This document shows positions 23,063 through 35,929 of a DNA stretch of 64,000 bases, piece after piece (position 1 is the first letter of the stretch; each line of letters begins with the position of its first letter). Below the pieces are notes generated by a model. It was given only the letters and a program-made list of their open reading frames with translations, did not search any database and was not told where the DNA came from. The position numbers and the translations under genes are program-made. The DNA comes from Tubulanus polymorphus (taxonomy: Eukaryota > Nemertea > Palaeonemertea > Tubulaniformes > Tubulanidae): positions 16,737,307 to 16,801,306 of the forward strand of contig NC_134031.1 of NCBI RefSeq assembly GCF_964204645.1. The letters are read 5' to 3'.

Positions 23063-26000
23063 TCACTCGACGCGTATTAACAAGTCAACTAACATGGTGG
23101 CGCCGCGTTCCTTCGTGCACCATTCGATTTCGTGATTTCCGATTCGCGGATCGATTTGTTCGTTCGCCTCCACTGATTGACTACTAACGCGATATGAGCC
23201 CGGTTTCATACGAACTTGGAATGCTAACTTCGCTTGATATGATTTCTTCGTTTTCGGATCGCGAAATCTAAAATGAGAAAATGCGTACGATAAGTATTTC
23301 GGGTGGCAAATATTCCCTGACATGCACATTGTTTTCCCTGACTTGATCAGCCAAGAATTCAACCAATTAACGCAGTCAAATACGTAGACACAGATGGAAA
23401 CGGTCTAATTTACGAGAGACCTAGCAATGTCAACAGATTTTCCTGATTTTGGGCTCTTTAACATAATTCTCTGACTTTTTCCCCTTAATTTTTTAAGAAA
23501 AGAAAATTCCCTGACTTTCAGGCAAGCAGCCATCCTGCTATAACGTGGCAAGTAAATGAGGGGAGAGGGGAAAGATATGGTACTGTTCTAATAGTTCAGT
23601 GCATAAGATAAAGTCAGACAAATTTTCTAACATTCATGAAACGTAGTCTTAAACGTAGACTTGACATGCCCCACATATACCAGTATACATATTATACCGA
23701 CACCAAAAACAGTAGCAGTAATTGATTGCATGCACGCGCGCGCAACTGGTGTAATCAGTTAACGGTACTTACTCGTGTCTGGGTGCGTACGTATCACACG
23801 CCGCGTAACGTATCGAAGGCGACAAAATAATCTGTTTCACGTCGCAATCTTCCGGTTTACGTTTCTCTGAGAATAGATCGTGTTGAGCTGCCAGAATCGC
23901 CGACCCCATCACATCACCTAACAAACGATGACAATCGCCGCGTGGTTAGAATGTTTTTGAATTTCAAAACGAAACTGATGAACGTGACGACAGGTAGTGC
24001 TTTTTAGGTAAACTGGTTATGATCTCATGCTACGAGTGTAAAATGATTTCATCAGGTAAATGAATGAAATCTATGAAGAAACAACAGTTATTAATTATAT
24101 ATATCTTACTCCATCGATTTCAATTATTAACCAGATGAACCTAAAACCTCAATAAAATACTACCTATCTTCACATCTATAATTGATTTGATACCAGGGCA
24201 AAACGGCTTTTCTACGAAACAGTATTGACTGAAATGACTTACTTGGCATGTGTAATTCACCGTAATCTAAAATTTTTCTAATAGCACCAACTTGCGTGCC
24301 ATGATAGGCTATGTGCCATTTGTCGAAAACATTTAGCGCCTCCGCTTTGGATGGTAACCTGAATAGAAAAAGATTACTCTGAAATTCTATATAACTGTTT
24401 TCCCTATTATCGATGCCATAATGAATGCTTTGTCATTGCAATCAAAATGTTCTACTTCATTGTCAAGTAAGAGAACCTCTCTACAATAAGCAACTCTCTA
24501 CACCACAAACAGTTAACACTTTTTTCTGGTACCAAGTGAACATTTGACCACTCTACAGCAAACAATACCCATGCGGTGGTTAAAAGTTGTTAATTGATTT
24601 GTTTTCACTGTGATAGTGTTTTCACTCATCATTACACGTGGGTAACTACTGAGAAATTCTATTGAATGGTTGCATATGTTTGGGACTGATTGACTTGAGC
24701 ATTTGGGAAATTAATGACCTAATTGGCAACTAGGTTCGTACCTCTCCATAGCAAAGCCTCTCCACAGTGAACGTTTTGCCCAGATTCAAAAGCTTTTTTG
24801 CAGAGAGGTTTTACCGTATGCATTTTACCAAAAATTCATAAAAACTATATGACTTTTTGGTTTTACTGACCTGAGTGAAAATCTGCACCAACCGAACGGT
24901 ATTCCGTACTCTTTCGGCGGTTCACCTTGACGACAATAGGCCTCGTCTGCTCGGACTTTATGACAAGATTCGCAATAACAGACGCTGTACGATTCAGTGC
25001 TGAAATATCCGTCTGCAATCAGAACAAACCCAATCAAATGAACAACTCATAGACTTTCTAAACGATTGAAAATGATTGCATAATTAACAGCTTTATCTTT
25101 AAACCAGTTTTATCCGATATATTCAATTAGTTTTCCCCGACTTAACCTTCTAAGAACCCAATCAATTTTCACATTAAAATAATATGTAAGACATAGATGG
25201 AAACTGTTAGATTATTAAGCGCGATTCATTTTGACAAATTTCCCTGACTTTTGCTGATTTTTAGATTTACACAAAATTCCCCTGACATTTCAAAAGAGAA
25301 GGAAATTCCCTGATTTTTCCCAGATACTAAAGATATTCACACACGGAAGAAAAATCAACTAAATTCGAAACCGCAATGAGCAGTGGAGTTTATCTTACCA
25401 GGAAGACCTAAAGATGACTTATATCTAGTACACAGTTTTTGGTAATCACAGTTTTTAATGAGATTACTAGAATCCGCTGGGGATGAACAGATCATTTTTT
25501 CCTTGACGCCGTCCTCCATGTCGGCTTTTTCGCGATAGTCCGGCGACGGAGAATGAACGGGACTCTCGTTGCCGGCGACGATCGTCACTTGTTCGCATTG
25601 TCCATATAAATCGACGATCGCGTAGCAAACGTTCGGCAGGTCCTTCGCCGCGATTCCCTGATCGACGTCGTTTACGTATAAATGTAAACACGAATCGTCG
25701 TCTATTAGAATACCGACCACTGAGCCGACGCCTACGCTGTCGAGATTTTGTCCGTACAACGTTTTCATCTGCAATATCGTAGCAAAGGATGTTTTGAATT
25801 TGACAATTGATTCTGTTTAACTTGCTACCATGCTAGGAATGAATGTAATTTTAAAGGCCTGTTACTGCGTCCTTCCAGATCAGTCATTCCTGGATATACA
25901 GCAACGAAATTTAAAAGAGAAAATTTTGAAGAAGTGTCTGCATCACTTTTATATCCCAATTACAGTAAACTCCTACTAAATCAGTACTGTTTATCTCGGT

Positions 26001-29000
26001 AAACCATTAATTTGGCGGGATTGTAAGCAATTATTATCTTTTACACCACTAATCTCTGTTTCTCTATTTTCGGTAACTGCCTAATTGGGTAAAAAAAATC
26101 CAAGTTTTTTTTACATCTATAAACATTTCTCATTGCCTATTTCTCAAAATTGAAAGAGTTTTAAAGGAGTTTCAGGCGTTTTGTTCAAATTAAAGGAGTT
26201 TCGAGCACCTTTAAAAGCATATTCTGTTTAAAAGGAGTTTTTAAGGAGTCGGTAGGGACCCTGTCTTACCTTCGTGCCGGAGTGAAAAACAGAATCCGTC
26301 TGCACGATCCAACTCGGTTTCTTGATGCCGACGGCAGAAACCGGAAACGAACATTTATCTGGCTGAAATGCGATAACGCCGAGCATCAACGACGAAGTCC
26401 AACGGGTCGAAACACAATCTACTTTTACCTGAGAAAAGAACAAGTGTTAACGTGCTATCGATGTCATAGCATTCGAAAAGCTTCATCATCAAAACTAAAC
26501 AAACAAAACGCTTACTTTGAATATATAATTCTTTGGTAGAGGCTTATTGCTGACCACTATACCCTGGTTGTAGCTGGCCGTACGACGCGCCGTCAAATTA
26601 TGGTTGTTCAACGAAATATTTTTGCCGTGATTCGAATGAAAATCTAGCAGTAAACTGTTCGCCGTGTCCTGGTCTTGGTCGTTCTACAAAAATTTTAAAC
26701 GAATCGGTAAATCGAATCGGTGAATCGGAATTTCATTTTCCCGATCGGTCATCGAACGATCGACTTACGTCGGCGTTGTTTACGTCTGCCAAGTCGGAAT
26801 AGATGAGTTGAGGTTGCGAAGTGATCGGTTGATCTAACGACGATGAACTGGTTATCGTGATGACTTCGACCATTCCGTACAAATCGATCACCGCGAACAC
26901 GTTCTTCGGTATATTAGTAGCGGCCACGCCCATATCTTCGCCATTGATGTGGATGCGCATTTCACCGTTAGTTGTTCGCCGTACACCGATCCTATCGCCG
27001 ACCTAAAACAACAATTTTGTCGGATAAAGCTACGGTACATTCACCGCGTACAGGCGCCAGTTGCATTATCATAAGACCAACTTAGTTCTATAGCCAATCT
27101 GACAACTTAAGACCAGTCTTAAGATTTGAGACCACTTTTGGACTTAAGGCACGACTGTGCAACTTGCCCTTGAGTCTAAATCAGTTCATATCAATATTTC
27201 AAATTTAGGTTACTACTGTGAAACTGAAGCCTCAGGACCCAGTTCCACGGTTCTGAGTTAAGATTTGACTCTGAGTTAACTCATTGAAAATGAACTTATT
27301 TCAACTCAGAGTTAACTAGAACTCACAACTGTGGAACTGGGTCTTGATCTGCTAAAATATTAGGCTTTTATATTCAAGCCGTGGAATTTCTATTTTAAAG
27401 AGAAGTAAGTTAAAAAGACTTTAAATTACATCCAATCTTTCCAATGGAGGGACATAATTTTCGTTGATGACGACGCCGTTTTTAAGAACGGTAGTTCCCG
27501 CTACGAGCCAGATCGGTTTCGTTGTCATTTCCATCGCAGACGCCGGTATGTTAGCGATCGGTGTACTGTCGGATATCGCCATACTCGTCAAACCAATCAT
27601 CAAAGAGCCCGACCACTGTTGAGACATACGATCTATTTGTACCTAGGAAACAAGAGCAATATTCTGTGATGCACAGCAGGGGTACATCTAGGGCAAAGAT
27701 CTAAAGGTATTGCCAAATTCTTTAAGGGTAAATTTATCAACAAAATACATCGTTTTCCGCATTTTTTGCAAGGAAATACATTCTTTTCCACATTTTTTGC
27801 AGAAAGTGCAATTTTCAGATTTTTTTCATCAAAATTGTGCCCTATATGACATTGAGTGTCTTAAACTATAGATAAAGGGGCACTCAAAAATTTCAGAAGA
27901 CCCTCGGGATCCATCCTCTTCGTAGGACATTCAACTCATAGGTTCTAACCGTCTTAATACTAGTTAATTCAAACTTTTTTATACAGTTCATTTGGAGAAT
28001 CATAAATTACACGTATTCACGTACCTCAAACATTTCATCAGCTCTTAACGGATCGCAACTGAATACAATGCCGTAATTAAAATTCTGCGTACGTTGCGCT
28101 ATGCAACCATTCCTCGTGTTCTTCAACGTAACGTGTTTACCACAACACTGACTAAATCTGTGAACTGTCAATTCTATATTCATGACAAAAAAAAACCAAG
28201 AGTCCATCATTTGCTGGTAACAAATATTTCACTAGATCCGGGGTAAGATTGATAAACTCTGAAATTTTCACGTTCTTTCACATCCTAACAATCTGCAATT
28301 TTCACAATAAAATTTCAGGATTTTTTATGTATTATTCATTCACACAATTTGACCCCTACTAGATACTGATATTCGAAAGATAAATTTTTGTACAAACCTG
28401 AATTGGCGGGCGTTACTATCTGAGGGATGGTGGTCAAAACTGGTTCATCTAATAGTCTATTACTCAATGGTTGGATACCAGATCCATTAGTGATAGAAAC
28501 CTGTGCACATTGCCCGTACAAATCAACAACAGCAAAAATACCTGAAACACAAACGTAGATTGCTATAAAAGTAGGGTCGATGCCTTCTTCTAAAACATCC
28601 CTTAACGCTAAGAAATGCAGTTACGTACCTCGTGGAATATAATTACAAGCGATTCCCTGATCAATTCCGTCGAGATAATAGTGTAACGATCCGTCTGATT
28701 TACGCATCATTCCAACTCGTGATCCGGTAATCAACGTATCCAAATCGCAAGAATAACCGTTATGTACGGTCGAACCATCCTTCATTATAGCAGATCCACT
28801 GAAACAATCAACAGGGTTCCTTTAGATCAGGGAATCCGAGATTTCCACACGCGGTGTATTTTCGGAACCTACACCAAAAATTCCTGATTGACTTTTAAGA
28901 TATTGTCAGTGGGGGCTGTTTCTGCTGCCACTCATCACCGGCAAGAATGACAAGGTACCAAAATTCAAATTTCCTGACATTCCCCTGATTTTCAAGTGAT

Positions 29001-32000
29001 AATTCGCTATGCAAAAAATAAATCTGAAATTCCCTGATTTTCTCTATTCACTCTGCTGGTCCCTCCTAACCTATTTCAGTAACGTATATCGTATTCACTT
29101 AATGATTCATTTATGCATTTAATATATCATTAATTCATTCATCCAAATATATACCAGGGTCCGGTTTCATAGACTGAGTATCAAAGTTATCCTTAGGGGT
29201 AAATCCTCAATTTGGGTGACAACCTGTGCCCAGGACTGGGTTTCATAGACGTGGAAGCAAAATAATCCCTGGGAAAATTTTGAAATTTGTCAGTTACATC
29301 CATGGTTTCTCATTGTTACTACATTGGTTGTTACCCAGATTAAGAAGTTACCCCTAGGGATAACTTTGATACCAGCCTATGAAAACGGGCCCAGCATTAC
29401 AAAGTCATTATGCTAACTAATCATGTTTAATTACCTATAACAGACATTAAAGAAGCGAATAAAGATAATAAATACCTCAACATCCACGTATCGTATTCGA
29501 TATCAGTCATCGTGTTCGGGAATTCGATTTCTTCGGGACGAATCATCGTGACGCCGGCTTCGATCGAGCCCGACCACCGATCGACCATCTTATCGATGAT
29601 CACCTCGAACAGTTCGTTATCGCGTAACGCTCGACTGCTCATGACGATCGCGTCGTTGAACTCGCCGCGCGCGTTCGGTCGTTGCGCCGTGCGTCCGTTG
29701 TTGACGATGATCGCGTTTTTGCCGTGCACTGTGTGGAAGAGGAGGTCGTCGGCTTCGACGATGACCGGACTGCCGAGTTCGCTCGCTGAATCCAACTCCG
29801 GAACTAAATTCATCAAATAAAACCACTTCAGTGTTCTCAACAACAGGTTTTAGAGGGGCGGCCACCACTTTCATTTTTACATACAACCCTCTAAAAATCA
29901 GCCACCCCTTATAAAATATCTTCTGCCCCTACTAGAATTGATGTCAATATTCTATCAATGCTGATAATTGAATGTGAAAAATATAAGATTACACGAAAAT
30001 TAAGCTTAGATTTTCTGTACTTTTTGGGGGATTGAAAGCCTTGCTACATTAGCAGTCATGATGTTATACACTGATCAATGAATGCGGCCTCTTAAGAATT
30101 CCCATCCCAATGAATATGAAATGCCCTTTAGCCCCTTAAAGGTATTGCAGGTATAATTGGAGACATCTTTTTTCACAGTGTATTTTGGGCATATATCGCA
30201 GGTAGAAATACCAGGGGGATGTCATTACACCGAAATTTCATCCAAACATTTTTGATGCAATTATACATTCTCGATATTATTTCATATGCCTTTAAATTCT
30301 AAAAATCGCCAACTTAGTTTACAGAGAAATGAATATCTTACTCGTAGCAGCAGCTGCTATCGCTCCCTGGTCGACTATCGTAGCTTGCGCCGCTTGGCCG
30401 TACAGGTCAATAACGCCGTAGATGTTCGACGGTACGTTGGACGCCGCTAAGCCCTGATCGATTCCGTTCACGTAGAAATTCAGCGTGCCGTTCTCCTTCC
30501 GGCAAACGCTGACTCTATCTCCGCACTGAAATCCGAATAACATTTCTTCTAATCGTTCCTAGATTTAACAAGATCCAACGATCAATGCCTGCTCGTCATT
30601 CAGTGTCAATCTGAGCCAGGCATAGCGCCTTCTCATACTCTACCCCCAATACCTGTACTCCGAAATACCTATACCCCATTACCTATACTACGGACAAATT
30701 AATACTTTATCTAGTCCAATCAAATCTCGTCTTTCAATCAACATTTTTATATCAAATTCAAAACCCATTTGTGCATCGAAGCTTTCAATCAAAATCAAAT
30801 TAAGTTTTCCCTGTTCTCTTTGTATCATGTAAATAAAGTCGTGGGCTGATTTTATATGGATTTCAGGCTCAACAAATCATAATAGTATAAGTAGTATCAT
30901 TCCAGGGTTCTATCAGATAAGGAAAATTCCCTGTATTTCCTCGCAGCAAAAAAATGAATCCAGATTTTGCTGATTTTCCCGATCTGATAAGAACCCTATA
31001 TAGGCCTAACCATCGATGTAATAATAATAATTGTCATTTATATAGTGCAGGTATCCAAACTAGTCGGTTAAAATGCGCTCCAAATTTGGTATTATCACCC
31101 AAGCCTATAACTCTATGTATCAGTCTCCCAGGGGAGAAATAACACTTTTTTACCTTCAATCGATCTAAATTTTGTCCGTATTCATCGATGACCGTCGTTC
31201 CGTTGTGCATGACCCCGTTCCCGGTCATCATCCACGTTCCCGAGCGAATGTTCGTCATCGTCGACGGAAAGTCTAAATCGGCCGCCGAATGCGTCGTCAC
31301 GCCGATCTCAATCGACCCCGCCCACTTATCGACGATTTTATCGATTCGAACTTCGAACATTTCGCCGGCTCTGAGGGGTCGGTTCGTCAGAACGACACCG
31401 TTATTAAAATCATCCGTTGCGCTGAAATAAAAACAATCCAAAAATAAATATAATTAAATGAAACCTTTGCGATGAATAATTACACTGAACTGTACTGCCA
31501 ATCATTTATAAATATCTCAATGTTATTGAGTTATTTTTGAAAGTTTTCTTTTCATTTCAATTGCAGCCTGGGTAGAGATTGCTGTCAGATTGTTGAATGA
31601 AATTTTCACATTCTTCCATTTCTTTCACAACAAAATACCAGCATTTTTCACACTCTAACGCATAATTCTTCCAAAATTTCTTTAACTTAAACACAGATTT
31701 TGCATAATTTCTGGGCTCAACAGTGTATAGCATACAAAGACAAGGACCAAAATATTTTGTCAAGCATTTTTCTTGAATTTTGAACACATTTTCTGGATTT
31801 TTTTCTTTTTCCAATTTTTTTTCACAATTTTGATTGAGGTTTTCAATTTTCCAGTTTTTTAGACCAATATGACTGACTACTGCATTTGTTGGATTTTATG
31901 GAAAAATGTGCTTCTATCTGTATGCAAATCAATGTACTGATAAATACTTACTTCGGTCGGTAAGCCGTTTTCTGACCATTACTGACAGCCGAATGAGATC

Positions 32001-34882
32001 CACATCTATTGTCGAACAATAACGGGCCCGCATCGCCAGCACCATCTATCATCAAGAAATTAAAACAAAATATAGGAATTTGAAGATTCACTATATCGAT
32101 TAAATTAGCGACAGTCGGCATGCGGCTGACCTGGATCGTCGAGATACATGTCTCTGAATTGTCGGAACACGTTTTTAACGCGACGGTCGATATTCTGCTG
32201 CTGTTCGAGGTGTAATGAATCGTCCGCGCGGTCGATGATTTCTACTTTCACGGCCATTCCGTACAGATCGACGACGCCCCAGACGACGGACGGAGTACGA
32301 CTCGCCGCCACTCCCTGATCCATTCCGTTGATGTAATAGTGCAACGTGCCGTTCGATTTTCTCATCAATCCGATTCGATCGTTTTCCTAAACGTCACGAG
32401 ACACGATTTAAAATCAGGGTTATGCAAAACTCTATTAAACTCATTTCAAACAGGAGCCAGTTGGTCAAAGTTTACTAGTGGATAGTTGACATTATCAAAA
32501 CTTCATCACTTCAATGGTATATATCTGATTGTTAGCTAAACTGGCCCCTGATAAAAACAGTGAATTCTCCCTCACTCGTGTTAGCATGGCGACCAAAAAA
32601 ATATCGAGATCACTGGAGTTCATATTCACAACAATGTTTTTCCAAACAAATGCTACCAAAATTAACTCAGACTTGAGCTGTTTACCTAGTTACCAGTAGC
32701 CTGCTGAGTTAAGGAATAGTCTACTAACAGATTGTGAGCTCCTGGCTGTATAGAAGAAAATATAAAGAAAAACTTACGACGAGTTCATCCAGATTATATT
32801 CTCCATATTCACGACGCGTGCCTTTACCATTAGTTAATATTCCACAACCACTCATCATTATTGTACCAGCTGAAATACAGAGTTAAACATCAGCCCAATG
32901 ATTATGAGTTTCTGATCTGACTATCAGAAAAATTGGAGTGAGAGATGATATTAGATCAGAATGAACGAGAGGGAGAAATGATTTTTTACTTACCAGATCT
33001 CATGTTTGTCATCGTAGCCGGGAAATCTAATGTCGAAGGGTTATGAGTAGTGATTCCCACTTCTATCGATCCCGACCACTTATCAACCAATCGAACTAAC
33101 CTTATCTACAGGAGAAAAACACAACAGAAATATTTTCAATTCATTCCTCTCTGATTTTCTCAAGATAATTTGGTTTTTGATATCTAAAATTTATATACAG
33201 TTAGCTTTAATTGGATCGTCTATTCTCCATGTCTGAGTGAAGATGAATTCAACCATAGGGTGGTCAATTTCATTTGACTTGCTTTTCCCTGACTGACTTT
33301 TCCCTGACATGCATGTTGCTTTCCCTAACTTGATATGCTAAGAATCCAAGCACAATTAAATACATAAGATGTAGACAGAAACTAAATAAGGAATCTAGGA
33401 ATCTCAACTAATTCCCCTGAGCTTTTAGCTTTCTTTTTCTAAATTCCCAGACTATCCCCTGACTTTTACAAAGCAAAGAAAATACCCTGAATTTTACCTG
33501 ATTCCAAGTAAAGTGGCCACCCTGACTCTGGAAAGATAAAATTCCTTACCTCGAATAATTCATCGTCGTTAAGAGGCCTGTTCGTCATGACGACGCCGTT
33601 GTTGAATTCGTCCATTGGACGGCGTCGTTCGGCCGATCGACGATTGTTGCCTAATTTCACCAAACTGCCGCATCTCTCGTGGAACGTGAGCAGTTCGTTC
33701 GAATGTAAACACGACGCTTCGTAAATAGCCTCATTCGCCAGTTCGTTACTTATTGCTGCAAAATAGATTCGAATTTTAGCCCGAGTGGTAAATCTTCAAC
33801 CTGGTCGACTAACACCACACTTACAACGAGAAACCATGGTAATAACTGACAAATTTCAAAATTTTCTTAGCTAGGATTATTCTGACCACACACAGGGTGG
33901 GACCACCTTCCACCCATTTACAAATCCCCGAGTTTTCAATATGAGTACAAAAAAATTCCCTGAGTGAATTAGAGAAATATCTAAGCTTTAAATCTAAGAA
34001 TTCATCCAATTTTAATTGAATTACGTATTGATAAAGACACAGTTTCCCAGGTTTTTGGTAAAATTTGTCAAATTCCCTGAGTTTGGCATATTTTCCAGGG
34101 GCCAGATGCTTAATAAAAGTTGGTTAAGAGTTATCCAGTGGATAGTAGACATAGTGACAATTGAAATTTCATTGACCCCTGGTCAGTAGCCAACCGGCCA
34201 TATAAAACTCAGCCTTAGGAAAACATAAGTGATTACCGTAAATACTAACCGTTTACGACCATATCCTGTTGACTGTTATCATCTACGACCGTGATCTGCG
34301 AACATTTTCCGTACATATCGATGACCGCGTAAATTTTACTGGGAATGTTCGTCGCCGCGACGCCCTGGTCTTCGCCGTTCACGAAAAAATGTAACGATCC
34401 GTTCGACGTTCGTAAAACTCCGACGCGATCGTTCTCGCCGAGTTGATCTAAATCTCGGCCGTATTCCTCGATGTGAGAGTGTCCGTCTTTTAGCACGGAA
34501 CTGCCCGACATCACCCACGTGCCTTCTCGGAATCCGGTGGCGCTCGTCGGGAAATTCAAATGTTGCGGATCGCATGTCGTCACGCCGACTTCAATAGATC
34601 CACTCCATGAATTAATCTAAATATCAATTAGTTAATACATTTATTACCCTAGACTCGATCTTATGATCTACCTTCTACTGAATTCACCAACACCAACGTA
34701 TAACAGACAGACTATTATGTTACCTTTTTGTCGATTCTGACTTCGAATAATTGGTTATCTTTCAGCGGTTGGCTGCTCAGAACTACCCCATTGTTGAACT
34801 CCTGCGCCGGGAAATTTCTCTGCGCCGTTTTATTGCCGTTTGAAAGTTGAACGAGGGAACCAGTGCGGGGATGCAACAACAT
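23063..34882 (-). CDS. NEURL4: Neuralized-like protein 4 with six NHR domains
   Basis: Centrosome- and centriole-associated adaptor that binds HERC2 and CP110 in vertebrates. Twenty-two exons on the minus strand: 34882-34724, 34616-34250, 33755-33550, 33105-32994, 32869-32778, 32386-32131, 32045-31952, 31421-31154, 30525-30342, 29803-29476, 28798-28629, 28541-28398, 28173-28025, 27642-27430, 27002-26769, 26683-26516, 26428-26270, 25768-25399, 25012-24871, 24358-24243, 23917-23773 and 23267-23063. They give 1426 residues; human is about 1560. Six neuralized homology repeats begin near residues 1, 195, 410, 600, 800 and 1000. Each has the F-N-N-G-V-V, W-x-G-S-I-E-x-G-V-T and D-L-Y-G signatures; the fifth and sixth are the most diverged. 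A Cys-rich C-terminal region ([19 protein letters not shown]) and the [12 protein letters not shown] end are NEURL4-specific. It lacks the Gly-rich N-terminal extension of the mammalian protein. The ATG at 34882 is used because the upstream one is followed by a stop. The intron 6 donor (GTCAGC) is weak. Confidence 0.95.
23301..23536. repeat. hAT-like MITE in a NEURL4 intron
   Basis: Starts GGGTGGCAAATATTCCCTGA and ends AGCAGCCATCCT. Its interior phrases (CCCTGACATGCACATTG, GATCAGCCAAGAATTC) match the 33257 copy closely. It fills much of the last intron. Confidence 0.65.
25868..26264. repeat. MITE family M2 (CAGGGTCCCTAC termini), copy 1
   Basis: The right end reads GTAGGGACCCTG and the left end is a diverged complement. 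The interior contains AAAGGAGTTTC units and CCTAATTGGGTAAAAAAAAT. The reverse-complement copy at 55849-56279 has the same order of motifs (CAGGGTCCCTAC, GAAACTCCTTTGATTTGAAC, TTTACCCAATTAGGCGGTTAC). This copy sits in NEURL4 intron 17, immediately after the splice donor of exon 17. Confidence 0.75.
27233..27346. repeat. Short MITE with 25-bp inverted termini
   Basis: CAGGACCCAGTTCCACGGTT at the left end is mirrored by AACTGTGGAACTGGGTCTTG at the right. Inner CTGAGTTAACTC / AACTCAGAGTTAAC pairs continue the hairpin. It lies in NEURL4 intron 14. Confidence 0.8.
29157..29393. repeat. MITE with ~65-bp inverted termini
   Basis: GGGTCCGGTTTCATAGACTG at the left pairs with CAGCCTATGAAAACGGGCCC at the right. 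Inner arms ATCAAAGTTATCCTTAGGGG and CCCCTAGGGATAACTTTGAT also pair. A third, shorter copy of the CTGGGTTTCATAGACG motif lies at 29247. It lies in NEURL4 intron 10. Confidence 0.8.
32451..32550. repeat. MITE with CAGGRGCCAGTT termini
   Basis: CAGGAGCCAGTTGGTCAAAG at the left and AACTGGCCCCTG at the right form terminal inverted repeats around AGTGGATAGTTGACAT. A related copy at 34096-34200 starts CAGGGGCCAGATGCTTAA and shares CAGTGGATAGTAGACATAGT. Both lie in NEURL4 introns. Confidence 0.7.
33257..33523. repeat. hAT-like MITE, best-preserved copy
   Basis: Termini are AGGGTGGTCA and TGGCCACCCT, an almost perfect 10-bp inverted pair. The interior has repeated CCCTGACTTTT-type motifs on both strands. 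It lies in NEURL4 intron 3, just downstream of exon 3. Confidence 0.8.
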
Positions 34883-35929
34883 TACAACGTCATATTATTA
34901 TTTATTTCATTGGGAAAAACTGACAAATCGAAACGACGGCCATTACGAACATAGGTGTCTACAATAGCTGAACTTTGTATTCGATACAGTTGGTAGGGTG
35001 TTTACCACGGCCGCGGGCCGGTGGGCGATTTGATTGCAAATGAATGACGGACAGTTTCACTAAACACCGTTTAGGGGCTCAAGACCCCAGTGACACCTAA
35101 ACATGAAGCATGACTGATGGATGATAAATCCAGTGATGACCTACCCCAGTATTGTTAAAAGGAAACTTAGTTGAAGCTTTGTCCTTTTGGCGGTAAAGAT
35201 CGAATGGGCTTATACCAACTTATGTGGTTTATGAAAATATCCGATCGTGAAACTAAACCACAGACAGGTTACTGACTACAGTCCTTCGGGCTTCCAGGGG
35301 TCCCCAGCCTGGCCGATGTCGAAGGTCTGGAGGGTGTTAAGTTGCTACTTTTTCCATTGTACAGAGATACCGCCGGGGTTGGTCATTGATGCTGGGTTTT
35401 ATTCAAGATGAATTGTGAAAATTCTCTGTGGGATTATGTTGCAAGGACTCTACGATGAGACAATTGTAGAGGACATCTCTTCAGTGTAGATAAATGATGC
35501 TGGGTGCATAACATATTTCAAATTTCGTATTGACTGCACTTGTCGAAGCAACCAGTACCATTGCTGAATTTCTGAAAATCCAGTGTCAAGAAGACGGGAA
35601 CCACACCAGAGCCATAAATCAATCATAGTGAAAACAACATTCATAAACAAATCGGTGTATTTATTTACTATATCTAACAAACTTAGGACCTCCAGCATTC
35701 AATACAATGAAAAAGAAAATCCATTTTCAATCAGATATTCAAGTCATGTTAAAACCTATAATTAAACATGATTTTAATTGGTCAAACTTTCGAATATTAC
35801 AAGATGAAAAACTGCACAATTCAATAGAATACTGGTTTTAATGCATCGCACATAGTCCTCGCGAAGGACTCCCTCCGATTGTAGTTCTCGTCCAACTTCA
35901 CAGTATACATATTTCTATCTAAAAATCTC
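34883..35929. other. NEURL4 upstream region and PHB2 3' region
   Basis: The right part should be the PHB2 3' UTR, with a candidate minus-strand AATAAA at 35660-35665. The left part is the NEURL4 5' UTR and promoter, with a GC-rich patch near 35010. One M1 MITE copy lies at 35167-35280. No coding exon is seen. Confidence 0.5.
35167..35280. repeat. MITE family M1, copy 3 (5' end diverged)
   Basis: Shares GATCGAATGGGCTTATACC, TATCCGATCGTGAAACTAAA and the end CAGGTTACTGACTACA with copies 2 and 4. The left terminus is degraded. Confidence 0.75.
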
